Of a DNA stretch of 64,000 nucleotides, positions 35,097-45,883 are shown in pieces. A program made the translations under genes and the position numbers. Location: the NCBI GenBank assembly GCA_039881145.1, contig JAYKKI010000152.1, positions 62,001 through 126,000 of the forward strand, given 5' to 3'. Origin of the DNA: Druceiella hillmani (Eukaryota; Arthropoda; Insecta; Lepidoptera; Hepialidae). The notes under the pieces were generated by a model. The model ran no database searches. It had not been told where the DNA came from and was given only the letters and a program-made list of their open reading frames with translations. Position 1 is the first letter of the stretch; each line of letters starts with the position of its first letter.

Positions 35097-36395
35097 TCGA
35101 TAAGCAAATCTAAATCTTTTCAATCATTTTTAAAAAAAGCAACTTCAAAGGATATGTAATATAATGGTGATGGAAGCAGAATTAAATTAAGCGCTTTCGT
35201 CCCTGAACATAACATTTCGTTTCTTGCAATGGATCATCTTAACGAACTTATGCGATTTTTATTCCAGACTCAAAGATAGCAGCTGAATTAAAAACTGAAG
35301 AGAACGAAATGTACTGCTATACTAACAAACGTAATAGCCAACCATCAGAAAGAAAAACTGACAACAACACTTAAAAAAATAAATGCAATACTTTAGTAGA
35401 TGGAACCTACAGACATTATTATTAGTGTTGTTGTAAAGTTTTACGCTAAAACTTCTTCTAAAATCGAAACAAGTTTATGGGAACTGGTTCAACTGTTTAA
35501 AAAAGGCAAATTTGACAAAAATGTAAAGGGTTGCGCTGCAAATGTAATAATATACAAAGTAATCGTTTAAACTGATCGGGACATACCTTTAACAAATATT
35601 GTAGATTTTGCCTCAGAAGGGTGTAATATAATGACGGTCCAACGCAATTCCGTAAACAGTGAATTGAAAAACTATTTTTCAGGCCTAAAAATGTTCAAAT
35701 GTATATGCCTTTCCGTGCTTCTATGTAATAACGAATCCTGCAAACAATTACCGCGGCGCTGCAAGGATCTTGTTAGGAATATATTATAAAGATTTTTCAA
35801 AAATAGCTCGAAGAGACGAGCCGAATATAAAGAATTTCAGATTTTTATCTGTATTTAACAGAACGCTTCAGCAATGGGACAGTTTGCAATTATTTTTACG
35901 AGTAAATGACCCGAATCAAAATATCTGCGCTGGTGAAATGATTTACCATAATTTATGTGATCCTTTTGCGACATTTCATTTTCTGTATTCCCAATGGATA
36001 TTACCAAAGTTCGTAAAAAGAAAGGAATATTTCCGGAGCAGTGAACCGAATTTGGTGGAACTGGACGATAACGTGAGCATGACATTTGAAGAAATATTGT
36101 ATTGTTTCCAATATTTCTTCACATTTAATTGTAAAAATCATAAAAATTTAATTGTAATCAATCCTGAAAACTGCGATCACCACATCCTAACACATTATTT
36201 AGGTGTGAAAACTATAAATCAGCTTCAAAAAGCAGATATTTTGAATAACCTAGACCGTTTGGTGGAATTCCAAACTAGAGCAAAAAACGTCTTAATTGCT
36301 AGTTGCAAAAGAGATGCAAGAAAGATACGATTTTTCTGACTGTTACCGTTACTAAAATACTTAATGCCCGAGGAAGCGGCCAGTAAAAAATACTG
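35097..36395 (+). pseudogene. hAT transposase relic 1, C-terminal third open
   Basis: Blocks appear in the order of the large arthropod hAT family: SKSKSFQSFLKKATSKDM, then LSAFVPEHNISFLAMDHL, an 'ETSLWELVQLF' block, a DRDIPLTNIVDFASEGCNIM block, KQLPRRCKDLVRN, TLQQWDSLQLFL, and SQWILPKFVKRKEYF. From 35770 a 189-codon open frame covers the last part. Upstream there are several frameshifts and stops. The catalytic 'SDG' position reads SEG (Asp to Glu). The C-terminal dimerisation segment is missing after about 36395. No terminal repeats or 8 bp target duplication could be fixed. Confidence 0.85.
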
Positions 36396-36399
36396 ATAT

Positions 36400-37225
36400 T
36401 ATAAAGAGGAAAGATTTGATTTTTTTTCTTTTTTTGTTAGTTTGTAATGGATAAACTCAAAAACTACTTGACCGATTTAAAAAAAAATTAAAGCTACATT
36501 ATCAGGGAGTAACATAGGCTATATTTCATTTTGAAAACTTGGTTTAGTCCTCATAAAAATGTCGATAATTCTACACAAGGTATAAAAAATCGCCTAAAAA
36601 TATGTTTTCTTCGCGTGTCCTGCAAAAACTATTATTATTACATAAAAAAATGGGATACATATTGAACGTTCTCACTAATATGAACAAGAAAGTTCGCGAG
36701 ACACTATATGTAATTGTGTTACAATAAACTTTTTTCGGTCAAATTAGTCAACTAAAACATAGATGCGAACAAATAAGTGATTATATCCGTATCATGATAT
36801 GAATCGTTATCCAAATCAATTATTAAATAATTTAGGCTGTTTACGTAGGAATAAATTACTTTTTGAATTATTCAAATCGGTACATTCATTTTAAAGTTAT
36901 GTTGAGTATAACAAAATAAAAATTGTCACGAATATTACAAGCCGCTGTATGTTAGATAGATAAACAGAAATGTTTCTATTTAAACTAATATTATAAAGTG
37001 TATTAATTTAATATTCATGAAAATTTCGATAAGGTAATCCAAGGTATATAATGACATTCGTATCATGTTATTAATCATTTTGCAATTAGATAGTTTCATT
37101 ATCCAGGTTGATTATGTTCATGTAAATTCCTCTTTAAATTTATCAAATCGATTCTGACACCGAAAATTTACACGAAAAAAACTTTCGTTGGCTGTGGTTT
37201 AGAGCAATAGTGTCACCTAGGAATG
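36400..37225. other. Intergenic, nothing recognised
   Basis: AT-rich sequence between the hAT relic and the Helitron relic, with no coding or repeat signal. Confidence 0.4.
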
Positions 37226-37227
37226 AC

Positions 37228-37522
37228 ACCGTTACTAATATCGAAGATGCAGTACATCACCCGCAGGAATTTTTAAATTCACTTAACCCCGCTGGCCTTT
37301 TTATTATTAAAAATCGGAAAACCAATCATGCTTCTGAGAAATTTAAGCCCTTCTAACATGTACAATGGGACGAGGCTATTTATAAAGGAATTGAAAGACA
37401 ACTTAATTGTAGCGACCGTTATCACTGGCCCTGCAGCTGGTGAATTAGCTCATATTCCTAGGATACCGATGATCCCCACTGATTTGCCAATTCCGTTTAA
37501 ACGATTTAAATTTCCGGTTAAA
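37228..37522 (+). pseudogene. Helitron Pif1-like helicase, C-terminal relic
   Basis: A continuous frame reads HPQEFLNSLNPAGL, IGKPIMLLRNLSPSN, YNGTRL, VATVITGPAAGE, HIPRIPMIPTDLPIPFKRF and FPVK. These are the last conserved blocks of the RepHel helicase of Helitrons (family pattern: PxEFLNSL, G.P.MLLRNL.P....NGTRL, .IPRI...P.D...PF...R.QFPV). The final 'FAMTINKSQGQ' block is absent: the similarity stops at FPVK and the sequence runs within 45 bases into a 56 bp tandem repeat. It is a truncated relic with no frameshift in the retained part. Confidence 0.88.
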
Positions 37523-37564
37523 ACTTCCCCTCTCCTCCCGCTCCCGAACTTCAATGCTAAACAA

Positions 37565-37734
37565 TTTTCAGCGAAGTCGACTTAATCAAAACTCAAAATA
37601 AGCAGCAGGATTGTTACTACTTTTCAGCGAAGTCAACGTAATCAAAACTCAAAATAAGCAACAGGATAGTTTACTAATTTTCAGCGAAGTCAACTTAATC
37701 AAAACTCAAAATAAGTAGCAGGATTGTGACTATA
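37565..37734. repeat. 56-57 bp tandem repeat, three units
   Basis: Units start at TTTTCAGCGAAG (37565, 37621, 37678) and contain ATCAAAACTCAAAATAAG and CAGGAT. They differ at few positions. The array abuts the truncated Helitron helicase. Confidence 0.9.
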
Positions 37735-37739
37735 AATGA

Positions 37740-40515
37740 TAATTTGCCAGCAAAACAATGTATTCGGTATTATGGAAACTGTAAAAATTTTAAACTTTCA
37801 ACAGAAATGATAGATTAAAGGAAAGATAAAATAATTTTAAAGAAAAAAAATAATTTCGATTAGCAGTTTTCAAAATTTGTTTGACGATTGCATAGAATTG
37901 TTTTGTAATTTTTATTGTTCTATCTTAACTCAGTTGTAATAGCTTTATTAAAAGCTAATTTCAATAAATCATAAGTGAGACACGTCATTTGTTTGTTATT
38001 ATTCCAAAACACGGCAAATCTGACTGAATCTTCTGCTATTAATTACAAACAATTTATGCTGTGTAACATTTCTTTGTAAATATGGTATTTAACAAGTCGC
38101 GGCGTATATTTTTATGGAGTAAAACAAACATTTTCACGTAACTCGTAATTCAAAAAATTTATAAATATGTTGTTTGTATGGGCAGTTCACATCTCTCGAT
38201 TCATTGGATGCAACAAATCGGATAATTTGAAAACCTTCAGAATTACGCAACTTTGATATTAGAAGATACAATTAAAAAATATTTTAATTAACTGTACTAT
38301 TTTTTAAATTAAGTATTAAGTACATTTTCACTCCTATAAATGTAACAGCTATTGATTAATAAAATCATAAATATTGAAGGAACGATCATTTAAAAATACT
38401 TTGCTACGTTTTGCTTGAAAATAATTGCAAGTGTGTCAATGTTTAATGCATTGTAATCCGTGATATAAATTAGTAAAAGAAGTGACGTCATCTCTTTTGC
38501 ACCTAAGTGATCAATCACACCCATATTATTAACTAATAACCATTGTTTAAATAAAGTGCACTGTTATTTACAAATCGTTTTACTATATAAATCTAGTTTA
38601 AGACTCTTTGTTAGATTTGTACCTGCTAATTTCACATGATATTTGGACATGCTAATTTCACATGATATTTATAAATATGGAGAGTCTAACAATAAATCTT
38701 GATTTATTTGAGAACAAAACTTAGATATTTTGTGTAATGAGGATTTGTTATTTATTTCTGATCCATACATATTGAAAATGTCTAAAATGCTGAGAAATCA
38801 TAAATTGTATATCGCAAATAACGGCTAAAATCTTATTCATTTTAAACGTTGATTCTTATAAATAGTTTTATGGTCACGATTAAGAAAATGCTACTTTTGT
38901 TGGCGTTACTATGTTAGACAAGGACGACGAAAGCGATACTGAACTTGACAGATATATAAGCAATCTCAATTTTTTTACTAAACCTTGAAAGCCTTATTGG
39001 ATCATTTTTCTTCTCTAACAGCATCTAAGATTTTTGCACCACTTCAATTGATCACTGTTTTTGTTTTGGATTGTTAGTTCTTCTCCCCTCTACTTCCAGC
39101 ATTCCATCTCTTCGTTGCCACCACCTAAACCTGAAAAGTAAAGAAAATCCTTTCGTTTAATGACAATATTTCTAAAGCAGTATGTCTCATAACAAAGAGG
39201 ATCCATTTTTTATTTTTCCAAAGGACAATTGCCATTCTTGTGTTCTTTCATAATCGCCTTTATTATTGACCTAAACTATCCAGTACATTTGCTTAAAAAG
39301 ATAAAAACAAAAGGAATGTATCCAACACAACATAACTACATATTTACTTAAATCTTAGTTTTAATTGGGGTACGTAGCCATAGGACAGTTCAAATATTTG
39401 TTGAATTTATAGTAATAATAGATAATTTGTTGGAAAAGAAATGTTTATTTTAATAATATGTTAAAAGTACTAATCAATATGATGTTATGTTGTACTTAAT
39501 CAGATTTTCTATTAACCTTTTATACAAATGAAACAGTAAATTTACCATTTACTATATTTCAGAAAGTAATACAATTACTTTAAGTATAAACAAATAAAAA
39601 AATAACTTAGTGTACTTATTAAAGAATGTCAACAGCGCATGGCTTTTCTGAGAACTCCTTAAAAGCTCAATCTGTTTAATTAAAAAGTCATCTACAGTTT
39701 TTAACTTAAATTTTAAATTAACGTTTAGGAACAATACAAATTTAAAACACATTTTAAAGCGAAAGGCCCATTTTTTACATATTACTGAGACATACCGTCT
39801 TGTAAAAATATAATAAATCGTTTAATGAAAACGGTCCACAGAATATAAATTAATCAGAAATGTTATAAAAGGAAAAAAAACAATACAAACTATCTTTCTT
39901 TTGTATAAGATCTTGAAAAATTAGTGTACAACTGTTGTTTTCCCTTATTTAAATAGCATATTTGAATTCAGTAACAGTACAATACCTTTGCGCTTGGATG
40001 TAATGAATTATAAGTATTTTAAGAACATCCACGCTTACATTACAAACATAACATTGTGACGCGAAATTTGTTTTGTTTGACTATTATACATTGTATCAGT
40101 CAACATATGTCTTATTTCAGAAACGTCAAAGGGTTGTAAATAACAATACGACAAGGCTTTTCAAATTTAGAGGTGAGGCATATTTATTGTAAAAGTAATC
40201 GACATCTCAGACCAAAATACGTTCTTTATACATAAAATACAAAATATTTTGAATCGTAAATATTTGAATGGTATGGCAAATCAGACATACGAACAATGGT
40301 TACTTTATGACCTGGCTGCAGCATAACCTTACCCCTATTTGTCTAGCTAGCTAGCTATTTCACTCGCGAATATCGTACGCAGGTTTCCTCGCCCTTTTAT
40401 GTCTAAAACGTACACAAAATAAGGATAAATATATATGAATAGATACTTGTAAGTATTACACAGTCGTACACTCACTACGTAATTATCGTTCCGCACTTCG
40501 CAGTTTGCGGACAAA
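37740..40515. other. Intergenic, nothing firm
   Basis: AT-rich. Contains a 28 bp direct duplication (TGCTAATTTCACATGATATT at about 38623 and 38650) and CTAGCTAGCTAG at about 40342. No gene is recognised. Confidence 0.4.
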
Positions 40516-40520
40516 TATTT

Positions 40521-40745
40521 AATGAATACGACTACAATATTTAAAATAAGATTTAAAGTGCGGTGCTCTTTTCGTGTAATGACTCTCCGTTTTTAAAGTG
40601 CGGTGCTCTTTTCGTGTAATGACTCTCCGTTTTTAAAGTGCGGTGCTCTTTTCGTGTAATGACTCTCCGTTTTAATGAATACGACTACAATATTTAAAAT
40701 AAGATTTAAAGTGCGGTGCTCTTTTCGTGTAATGACTCTCCGTTT
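40521..40745. repeat. Nested tandem repeat: 40 bp units inside a 153 bp duplication
   Basis: AAAGTGCGGTGCTCTTTTCG recurs at 40555, 40595, 40635 and 40708. The block AATGAATACGACTACAATAT that precedes the first unit (40521) is repeated before the fourth (40674). The structure is thus three 40 bp units followed by a duplication of the flank plus unit. Confidence 0.92.
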
Positions 40746-40790
40746 TTTTAACGGAATAGTTTAGTGTAATTACTTGATAGCATAAGTAAA

Positions 40791-41086
40791 TAGTACATTA
40801 CATAAAACAATTGATTGTTATGTTAAATTAGCAAAAAACATTATTTTAATGGCACGATCCATTGTTCAATTAAAGGTAAATTTTTAATAACGTGATTAAT
40901 GTTTTAAAACGCTATCTAAATGATTATATCAAATATAGTAGTACATTACATACAACAATTGATTATTGGTTAAATTAGCAAAAAAAAATCTTAGTGACAC
41001 GATCCATTGTCTAAATTAAAAGTAAATCGTTGTTAATAACGTGATTAATTTTTTAAAACGCTATTTAAATGATTATCTCAAATGTA
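40791..41086. repeat. 148 bp tandem duplication
   Basis: Copies begin at TAGTACATTACATA (40791 and 40939) and run through CACGATCCATTGT, AATAACGTGATTAAT and AAAACGCTAT, with about ten percent differences. Confidence 0.88.
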
Positions 41087-41267
41087 TCATTTACTTGCCC
41101 GTCTAGAAAGCTTGGAGAATCCTAAGTATGTATGGCAGTATGAAGTAAAAATGAAACACTGCCCCTCCTACTTATTGAAATTTCTAGTTTAGAAATAATT
41201 CTGTCAATTCTAGTCGTAAAAATAAGAGCATTGAAATTAACGTAGTACACAGCAATTAACATTTATT

Positions 41268-41456
41268 ACACACACGCACACGCGCACACGCGCACTCGCG
41301 CACCCGCGCACTAGCGCACACGCGCACGCGCGCACACGCGCACGCGCGCACACGCGCACACGCGCACGCACACGCGCATTCGCACGCGCAGGCGCACGCG
41401 CACGCGCACGCGCGCACACGCACACGCACACGCACACGCACACACACACATACGCA
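41268..41456. repeat. ~190 bp alternating (CG/CA)n tract
   Basis: Almost pure purine-pyrimidine alternation built of CGCGCA, CACACG and similar units, interrupted only by a few steps (CTCG, CTAG, ATTCG, AGG). It is far more GC- and CpG-rich than its surroundings and abuts the broken end of the Gypsy integrase frame. Confidence 0.95.
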
Positions 41457-42290
41457 TTCGTTGACTTTGAACGAAAACAACATAGCCTTCTCTTATTAGA
41501 ATATTGTTGCGTCGCGTTCTAACAAACCTTTGCTTTGTTTTCAGGGCATTGTTTTTTAATCGCTCTTCGGCAGTATGTCGTAACTGTTGTATGTCGATGT
41601 TAGTTTCAATCTCGGAAAGTTCATTATTTAATTGTCTTATGGCAGGCACTTCAGAACGCATTCCAGTGAGTAGTTCAATCGGGGTACAACCGATACTTTC
41701 TAAACAGTAGTATTTATAGTCAGCTGTATTTTGTAAAGTACGCTCGTACATTCTGACTCGCGACTTACTTCGCGAGCTAATAGATTTAACACGGTAGCAA
41801 TATATCGTTCAGCCTGTCCGTTAGCTCTACTCGCTCCGCTAGCGATAAAATATATTTCAATATTCATTCGTTTTAAAAGATTTTTTGTTTGATTACTGGA
41901 AAAGTTTGTTCCTTTGTCTGTTATAATTCGTTTTGTGGTACCGAACAAACTGAGTTGAGGTTCAAGAGCTTGTACTAGCTCGAAACCAGTTAGATTTTTA
42001 ATATGTACTAATATTGTGAATTTAGTATAAGCATCCACTAATAAAAATAGGTATATATAGCGATCGTTTGCTGTTCAAAACGGTCCCGTACAATCGGCAT
42101 GTACAGTGCGGAATGGTATTGGAAGTTTGTAAATAGGATGTAATAAGCTTTGTTTTGGCCCACTGGGTCGTTTTGACGATAAACATATGACACAATGACC
42201 AACGTATTTTTTTACAAAAGATGTCATTCCAGGAAACCAGTATTTTGTTCGTATCGATTCTAGAGTTTTTTCTACTCCGACATTACATTG
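41457..42290 (-). pseudogene. Gypsy integrase (zinc finger, catalytic core, truncated C-terminus)
   Basis: The HHCC zinc-binding region lies at about 42165-42290 (HDEQCNVGVEKT and HCVICLSSKRP). Core residues are visible: Asp in HADCTGPF, Asp in TDKGTNFSS and Glu in NGQAERY, the DD(35)E set. A single in-frame TGA follows GPF near 42074, and there is a frame change near 41700-41755. The C-terminal frame passes IELLTGMRSEVPAIRQL and continues to a VVFV segment, then runs into the alternating (CG/CA)n tract, so the normal C-terminal end is missing. Confidence 0.9.
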
Positions 42291-42559
42291 TTCGTCATGG
42301 AAAAATTTAGTTAAGCTGAATCGGGCTGCCGAAGGTACGTAATATTTTAATTTTCTTTCTCGGTTTTCTTCAAATAATCTAATCAGTATACCATTTAACA
42401 CTGTATACTCTTTTAGGCTCTCAGGATTCTCTCGAATTCTTCTCAGTATGTCGGCCACTTTTTTATCTTGTTTTTGAGTTGCTTCTAACCATGTAACTTG
42501 ATCATTTACTAGTATTTCTTCAGTTTTGTTTTGCGGCGGATTTCTGCTAAGAAAATCGA

Positions 42560-44290
42560 CATGTTTTATGCTACTGCCTTTTCTATATTCAATTTTAAAA
42601 TTAAAGTCTTGTATGTATGACCACCATCTAGCAACTCGAGGTAATAAGTCTCGTTTGGTGGAAATTGATTTCACAGCGTTACAGTCCGTAATTAATTTGA
42701 ACTCTATTCCCAATAAGTATACCCGAAAATATTTTAGTGCGTTCACTATAGCTATTGTCTCTAACTCATAGCTGTCGATTCTTCAGGCGAGGCTCTTTTA
42801 CTGTACTAGGACACAACACGAAGATCTTGATTGTGCCTTTGGAATAAAATTGTACCAACCCCAAGGCTACTTGCATCAGTGTGTAATTCCGTTCCACGGT
42901 CTGGGTTGAAAACAACTAACAGGGGACGTGAACAAAGTTTACTAATTATATATTTTATAGCTTCTTCACATTTTTGTGACCAAATAAAATTTGTGTTTTT
43001 CTGCAGTAGATCAGTTATACATGCAGTTTTTGTTGCAAATTCATGAATATATTTTTGAAAATATCCAGCGAGCCCCATCAGTTGTCTCACTTGTTTAATA
43101 TTTCGTGGTATGGGGAATTTTTCAGTGTCTCTATTTTGGTTTCCCCAGGTCGAATTCCTTCTATGGAAATAATTCTTCCCAAATATTCAATTTCAGTTTG
43201 TAGAAATTTACATTTTTTAAAGTTTAATACAAACCCCGCATCATCTAACGCTTTTAGCACCAGACTAAGCCTCTCTAATCCTTCTCTAAGCTGACTGAAA
43301 ATATTATGACATCATCGATATAAACTAGGGTATTTCTCAGTATTACTATAGTATTTCTCAAATTTCCCAATGCTTTATTTACTACTCTTTGAAAAGTATT
43401 GGGTCCATCACTGAGACCAAACGGTACTCGTAACCATTCATAATACCCATCAGGTGTTACAAAAGCAGTCTTCTCCACAGATATCTTTCGTTCAATAGGA
43501 ATTCCATGAAACCCTGACGCCATATCGAGCATGCTGAAATAACGAGCTTTTCCTAATTTGTCTCAATAATCATCAATTAATGGTAGTGGATCTTTAATTG
43601 TTATTCTATTTAAAGCGCGGTAATCTACACATAATCTGTCACCTGAATCCTTTTTTCTAACTAAAATAACTGGTGACGCATAAGGTGAAGTTGACTCTCG
43701 TATAATGTTAATATTTAAAAGTTCAGTTACAATAGCCCTCACTTTTTCTCGCTCCAAGACTGACATTCGATAAGGGTGGTAAAAAATTGGTATATTTGTC
43801 GTAGTTCGAATAGCCATTGTGCCAGTATTGATCTCACGAATATTATTGTTTGAAGCGATAAGACTTAAATATTTGTTTAGCATTTCTCGCAGCTCCACTT
43901 GAATTAGTTGTGGAGCTTGACTCAAAGCATTTGTTATTATTTCGTCCACGTTATAAACATCCACATAATTATGGGCTAACCTTAATTGTCGCTCGCCTTT
44001 CAATTGTAGCGCCTCTCAAAGAAGTTATAAACATAATATCATTCGTGCTTATTGCGTCTCTGCCAAGAATAGCATCGTACCTTATTTCTTTGTCTTGAAC
44101 TATATGAAAAGTTGTTTCCAAAGCTATATTTTCCAATTGAATGTTGATAATTATTGTTTTATATGAAGTTAATATCTCGTTAGAAAGACCACAAAGATGA
44201 ATTATGGAAGGCACACGATGGGTCCCTATAGATCGAGTCGTAGTGTTTCTCATCAAAGAACATGATGCTCCACTGTCGATTAATAAATGT
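42560..44290 (-). pseudogene. Gypsy protease, reverse transcriptase and RNase H
   Basis: An aspartic protease motif LIDSGASCSL is at 44263-44288. The reverse transcriptase has [22 protein letters not shown] text, [11 protein letters not shown], a GFHGIPIE segment, FGLSDGPNTFQR, and the catalytic YIDDVIIFS (43308-43330). RNase H has ELHTDASSLGVGTIL and, near 42570-42600, the ending YRKGSSIKHVDFLSR. Breaks occur near 43990, 43560, 43280, 43090 and 42790. Confidence 0.9.
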
Positions 44291-44379
44291 ACAAGTTTTC
44301 CATTTATAATAACTGCTGTTGTACATACCTTGCCATTACTGTTTACATCTTCATGCTGTTTTCCTCGGTCGACTCTCTG

Positions 44380-45266
44380 TTTGGTCCAGCAATCCTAGGC
44401 CAAGTGTCCTTTTTTGAAATAAGAAGTACAATACTTATCGTGCTTGGAAAATTTATTCGAAGATGGAATTTTATTGTCTCCCTTTATGATAGCTGGAAAT
44501 CTGTTTGGTAAATTATTTGTACCGGTACGACAATGGCGTTGTATATGTCCCACTCGTTAACAGCGATGGCATCGCTTTAGTACTGTCGTCATTCTTGGTC
44601 TCTTTCATGTGGATGGCAACAAATCCGTATCACCGCCCGAGTTCGTAGTAAAAGAAGTTTTCGCCAGGTTTGGCAAACTTGGAATATAGCGGGCTAATTT
44701 TTCGAATAACCCACTAATTGTTTCAGCGGTGATTGCAATGGATTTTGCATGAGGGTCAATGATACCTCCTGTTATTAATTCCAATATTTCACATTCACGA
44801 AATTGGAGTCTTTATTGCTTCAGCATTCTATTTTTCTTCGCTGCATAAATAAATACGGTAGCGTATTGATCACTTGTCATAGTTGCAGTAATTTTAAAGT
44901 CTCGATATAAAACGCGTAAACGTAGTCTGAAGATCCTCCCTCAATGCTGGCCAGGTTCTCTGTACAGGTGTCCATTCATTGTATAACTCACTCAAGGGCC
45001 CAGTTAAAAATGGTACACATCTTGCGATAGTCTCTACATCGTCCCAACCATTCTTTGCGGCTAGGGCGTCTACTTTTGCACTCCATTCACTTAGCTTCAA
45101 TAGCACCAACACTCGGATGAAATGTAGGCAGAGCTATTATAGCCTTGCTAATGCTGGTTTCTATAAAATGTTCAGGTTCACTCATATTCTGTACAGTTTT
45201 CTTAACTATCACTGATTGTTCATCACGGCTCAGTTTATTTTTATTTTTCACGTTTCTATTATTCAT
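44380..45266 (-). pseudogene. Gypsy gag with two CCHC knuckles
   Basis: The first ATG in gag-like context is at 45266. A first frame runs to a stop near 45108, then a shifted frame continues with LSEWSAKVDALAAKNGW and PALREDLQTTFTRF, capsid-like in style. Two zinc knuckles follow, one reading CHRC.RVGHIQRHC (44524-44575) and one CTSYFKKGHLA.DC (44385-44435), each with one in-frame stop in place of a variable residue. Confidence 0.75.
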
Positions 45267-45355
45267 TGTTGCGGTAGATATTTAAATTATTACACTCTTT
45301 AGTCTATTTTCATTTATTTTTTTTTAACGATTTTATGGTTAACTGTGGTAATAGG

Positions 45356-45522
45356 TAGGTATTTAAAATACTTCAAATCTGCGCAATTCGTTTTTATTTT
45401 TCCGGCTTTTATTGTTATTTATGGCTGTAGGTATTTAAATTGTTTCAAATCCGCACAATTTATTTTTCCGGCTTTTATTTATGGCTGTAGGTGTTTATTT
45501 AAATTATTTCAAATCCTACTTC
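45356..45522. repeat. 60-72 bp tandem repeat, 2.5 units, at the 5' side of the Gypsy element
   Basis: Units start TAGGTATTTAAA at 45356 and 45428 and TAGGTGTTTATTTAAA at 45488. They share TTTCAAATC, GCACAATT/GCGCAATT, TTTTTCCGGCTTTTATT and ATTTATGGCTG. The third is partial. They may be part of the element's leader or LTR. Confidence 0.85.
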
Positions 45523-45659
45523 TGGTAATAGAAAGGGCTGAAAACAACGTCTTTACGGAACCAGCTCTGATTAGTACTGCGCGCCCTTACGAAATATAGG
45601 TGTACTTAACCTAAGGTTTGTTTAAATTACAAGGGTGGGCCAATAGTTATTACTATACA

Positions 45660-45883
45660 TTTATAAGTGTGGCGGCTGTCACGTGCGATCTCTCCCTCCC
45701 CCCCAGCCAGTTTCAAATTAGTGGTTAAAACGGGACAGCGCGAACGCAGTCCCGACTACCAAAAATTACGCGCCCGAGTTATCCGCATTAGGGATAATCG
45801 CAGGGGTCAGCCCAACCGTAGTGCAATGGCAAGGCCTCGCCCTGGGGGTACCGCCTTCATGATCACGGTGTCCCCCACGCCAG
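45660..45883 (+). other. CpG-rich island with a possible orphan first exon
   Basis: This short stretch is GC- and CpG-rich compared with the window. After TATAAGTG-like text at 45661-45668 the plus strand is open. An ATG at 45826 begins MARPRPGGTAF, and 58 bases later comes a perfect donor context, CCAG/GTAAGT (intron from 45884). That would leave 19 codons and one base as a first coding exon. No downstream partner exon is recognised, and it could instead belong to the Gypsy LTR region or be chance. The protein start is not one I recognise. Confidence 0.3.

Larger units (their letters stand above)
41457..45266 (-). mobile_element. Ty3/Gypsy-type LTR retrotransposon, internal region, degenerate
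   Basis: Minus-strand gag, protease, reverse transcriptase, RNase H and integrase follow one another in the Ty3/Gypsy order (integrase last). Each is broken by a small number of stops or frameshifts. No envelope frame is seen. No pair of long terminal repeats could be recognised. The right side carries a 60-72 bp tandem repeat before the gag start, and the left side is cut by the (CG/CA)n tract within the integrase C-terminal domain. Most catalytic motifs are still readable, so the copy is moderately young. Confidence 0.9.

Noticed and set aside
38895..39010. DESDTELDRYIS text on the plus strand, reminiscent of the 'E..RYL' region before a hAT C-terminus
   Set aside because: Only about a dozen residues match and no W-W or dimerisation segment follows in any frame.
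41237..41483. Cys/Arg/Ala-rich open frames across the (CG/CA)n tract
   Set aside because: Pure translation of a dinucleotide-like repeat.
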